DNA of 5,332 nt from Candidatus Sulfotelmatobacter sp. (GTDB taxonomy: Bacteria > Acidobacteriota > Terriglobia > Terriglobales > SbA1): NCBI GenBank assembly GCA_030151135.1, contig JASLEQ010000733.1:1-5332 (forward strand). Reading direction: 5' to 3'. The first letter of the stretch is position 1, and each line of letters opens with the position of its first letter. Below are positions 5,084 to 5,332 of this stretch, one piece after another. Made by a program: the position numbers and the translations under genes. Below the pieces are notes generated by a model. That model had not been told where the DNA came from and searched no databases. It saw nothing but the letters and a program-made list of their open reading frames with translations.

Positions 5084-5087
5084 ACCC

Positions 5088-5332
5088 ATGCCTGATACTG
5101 CGAAGGACTCGGTCCCGAAAGGGATTTGCCCAACCGGCCTGCAAGGGCTCGACGGCGTGATCGGCGGCGGACTGCCGTGCAATTGCTTCTACCTTGTCCA
5201 GGGCGACCCCGGTTCCGGGAAGACGACCCTCGCGCTTCAGTTCTTGTTCGAAGGACGTCGCCGCGGCGAGACCGTTCTTTACATCACGCTTTCAGAAACC
5301 TAAGACGAGCTGGAGAGGGTCGCTTCGTCCCA
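5088..5332 (+). pseudogene. KaiC/RadA-like RecA-fold ATPase, 5' part, broken by an in-frame TAA
   Basis: The N-terminal part of a KaiC-like ATPase, a RecA-fold family that binds ATP and is often found with PAS kinases and receivers. Residues 14-31 (CPTGLQGLDGVIGGGLP) are the typical opening, and GDPGSGKTT at 39-47 is a complete Walker A. VLYITLSET at 63-71 is the usual strand before a conserved charged helix. The codon after T71 is TAA (5301-5303), yet the same frame goes on DELERVASS to the window edge, matching the family's usual continuation, in which a residue such as Lys fills the stop position. So a single base change has probably broken the gene, or the base call is wrong. The ATG at 5088 has a good ribosome binding site. 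The 3' part, including Walker B, lies beyond the window. If translated as is, it gives a 71-residue peptide unlikely to be active. Confidence 0.75.

Larger units (their letters stand above)
4569..5087. other. Long divergent intergenic region rich in stem-loops
   Basis: About 520 bases between two divergently read genes, with no convincing gene on either strand; the open frames lack ribosome binding sites and have shuffled-looking sequence. It holds four compact inverted-repeat elements, listed separately, and a direct repeat CCCTGAT at 4722-4728 and 4740-4746. I found no clear sigma-70 promoter for the plus-strand gene by eye. Confidence 0.55.

Noticed and set aside
4956..5087. TTG start that would lengthen the KaiC-like protein by 44 residues
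   Set aside because: The ATG at 5088 has AAGGA at good spacing and gives the usual short N-terminus before the PTG-x2-GLD motif.
4791..5144. 117-residue open frame on the minus strand
   Set aside because: It overlaps the start of the KaiC-like gene and the stem-loop region; composition and lack of a start site do not support a gene.
1..5332. CRISPR array, tRNA, rRNA or insertion sequence
   Set aside because: No regularly spaced repeats, no tRNA T-loop and cloverleaf, no rRNA-like stretch and no transposase motif were seen on either strand.

Overview
The window looks like a chromosomal segment of a soil-type Acidobacteriota (Terriglobia-like). The basis is family resemblance recalled from memory: stand-alone receivers ending in a K-P-I-H-P motif, a small protein with the signature HHRN-x-DG-x2-DS-x-CLRCF, and a KaiC-like ATPase near PAS kinases. 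No database search was possible, so the taxon is an inference.

Layout. Nearly all genes are on the minus strand. At the left is a three-gene signalling cluster read right to left: a single-domain response regulator (2497-2120), a soluble double-PAS histidine kinase (2020-521), and a second receiver protein (501 down to the window edge, incomplete). A gap of about 400 bases with no supported gene (2498-2900) separates it from a run of small minus-strand genes: an omega-like small protein (4568-4338), a 68-residue Cys/His protein (4215-4009), a CspA-family cold shock protein (3874-3674), a charged helical 92-residue protein (3604-3326) and a double zinc-ribbon protein (3230-2901). On the plus strand, from 5088 to the right edge, is the start of a KaiC/RadA-like RecA-fold ATPase whose frame is broken by one TAA codon at 5301.

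How the parts may work together. The kinase has no transmembrane segment and two near-identical PAS sensors, so it probably reads a cytoplasmic signal and passes phosphate to one or both flanking receivers. Neither shows a DNA-binding output domain in the visible part. The KaiC-like gene belongs to a class often found near such kinases, but here it is divergent and separated by the small genes, so any link is a guess. The cold shock gene and its small neighbours may form a stress-related cluster.

Most interesting non-coding signals: (1) the cspA leader carries an 8-base sequence perfectly complementary to the ribosome binding site, and the same 8-mer target is repeated over the start codon, suggesting a thermosensor or switch; (2) the roughly 520-base divergent region upstream of the KaiC-like gene holds four compact stem-loop elements, two sharing the motif CCGCAACTGC-S-AACC; (3) the rr2-kinase spacer has two hairpins, one of which pairs fully only in the minus-strand transcript.
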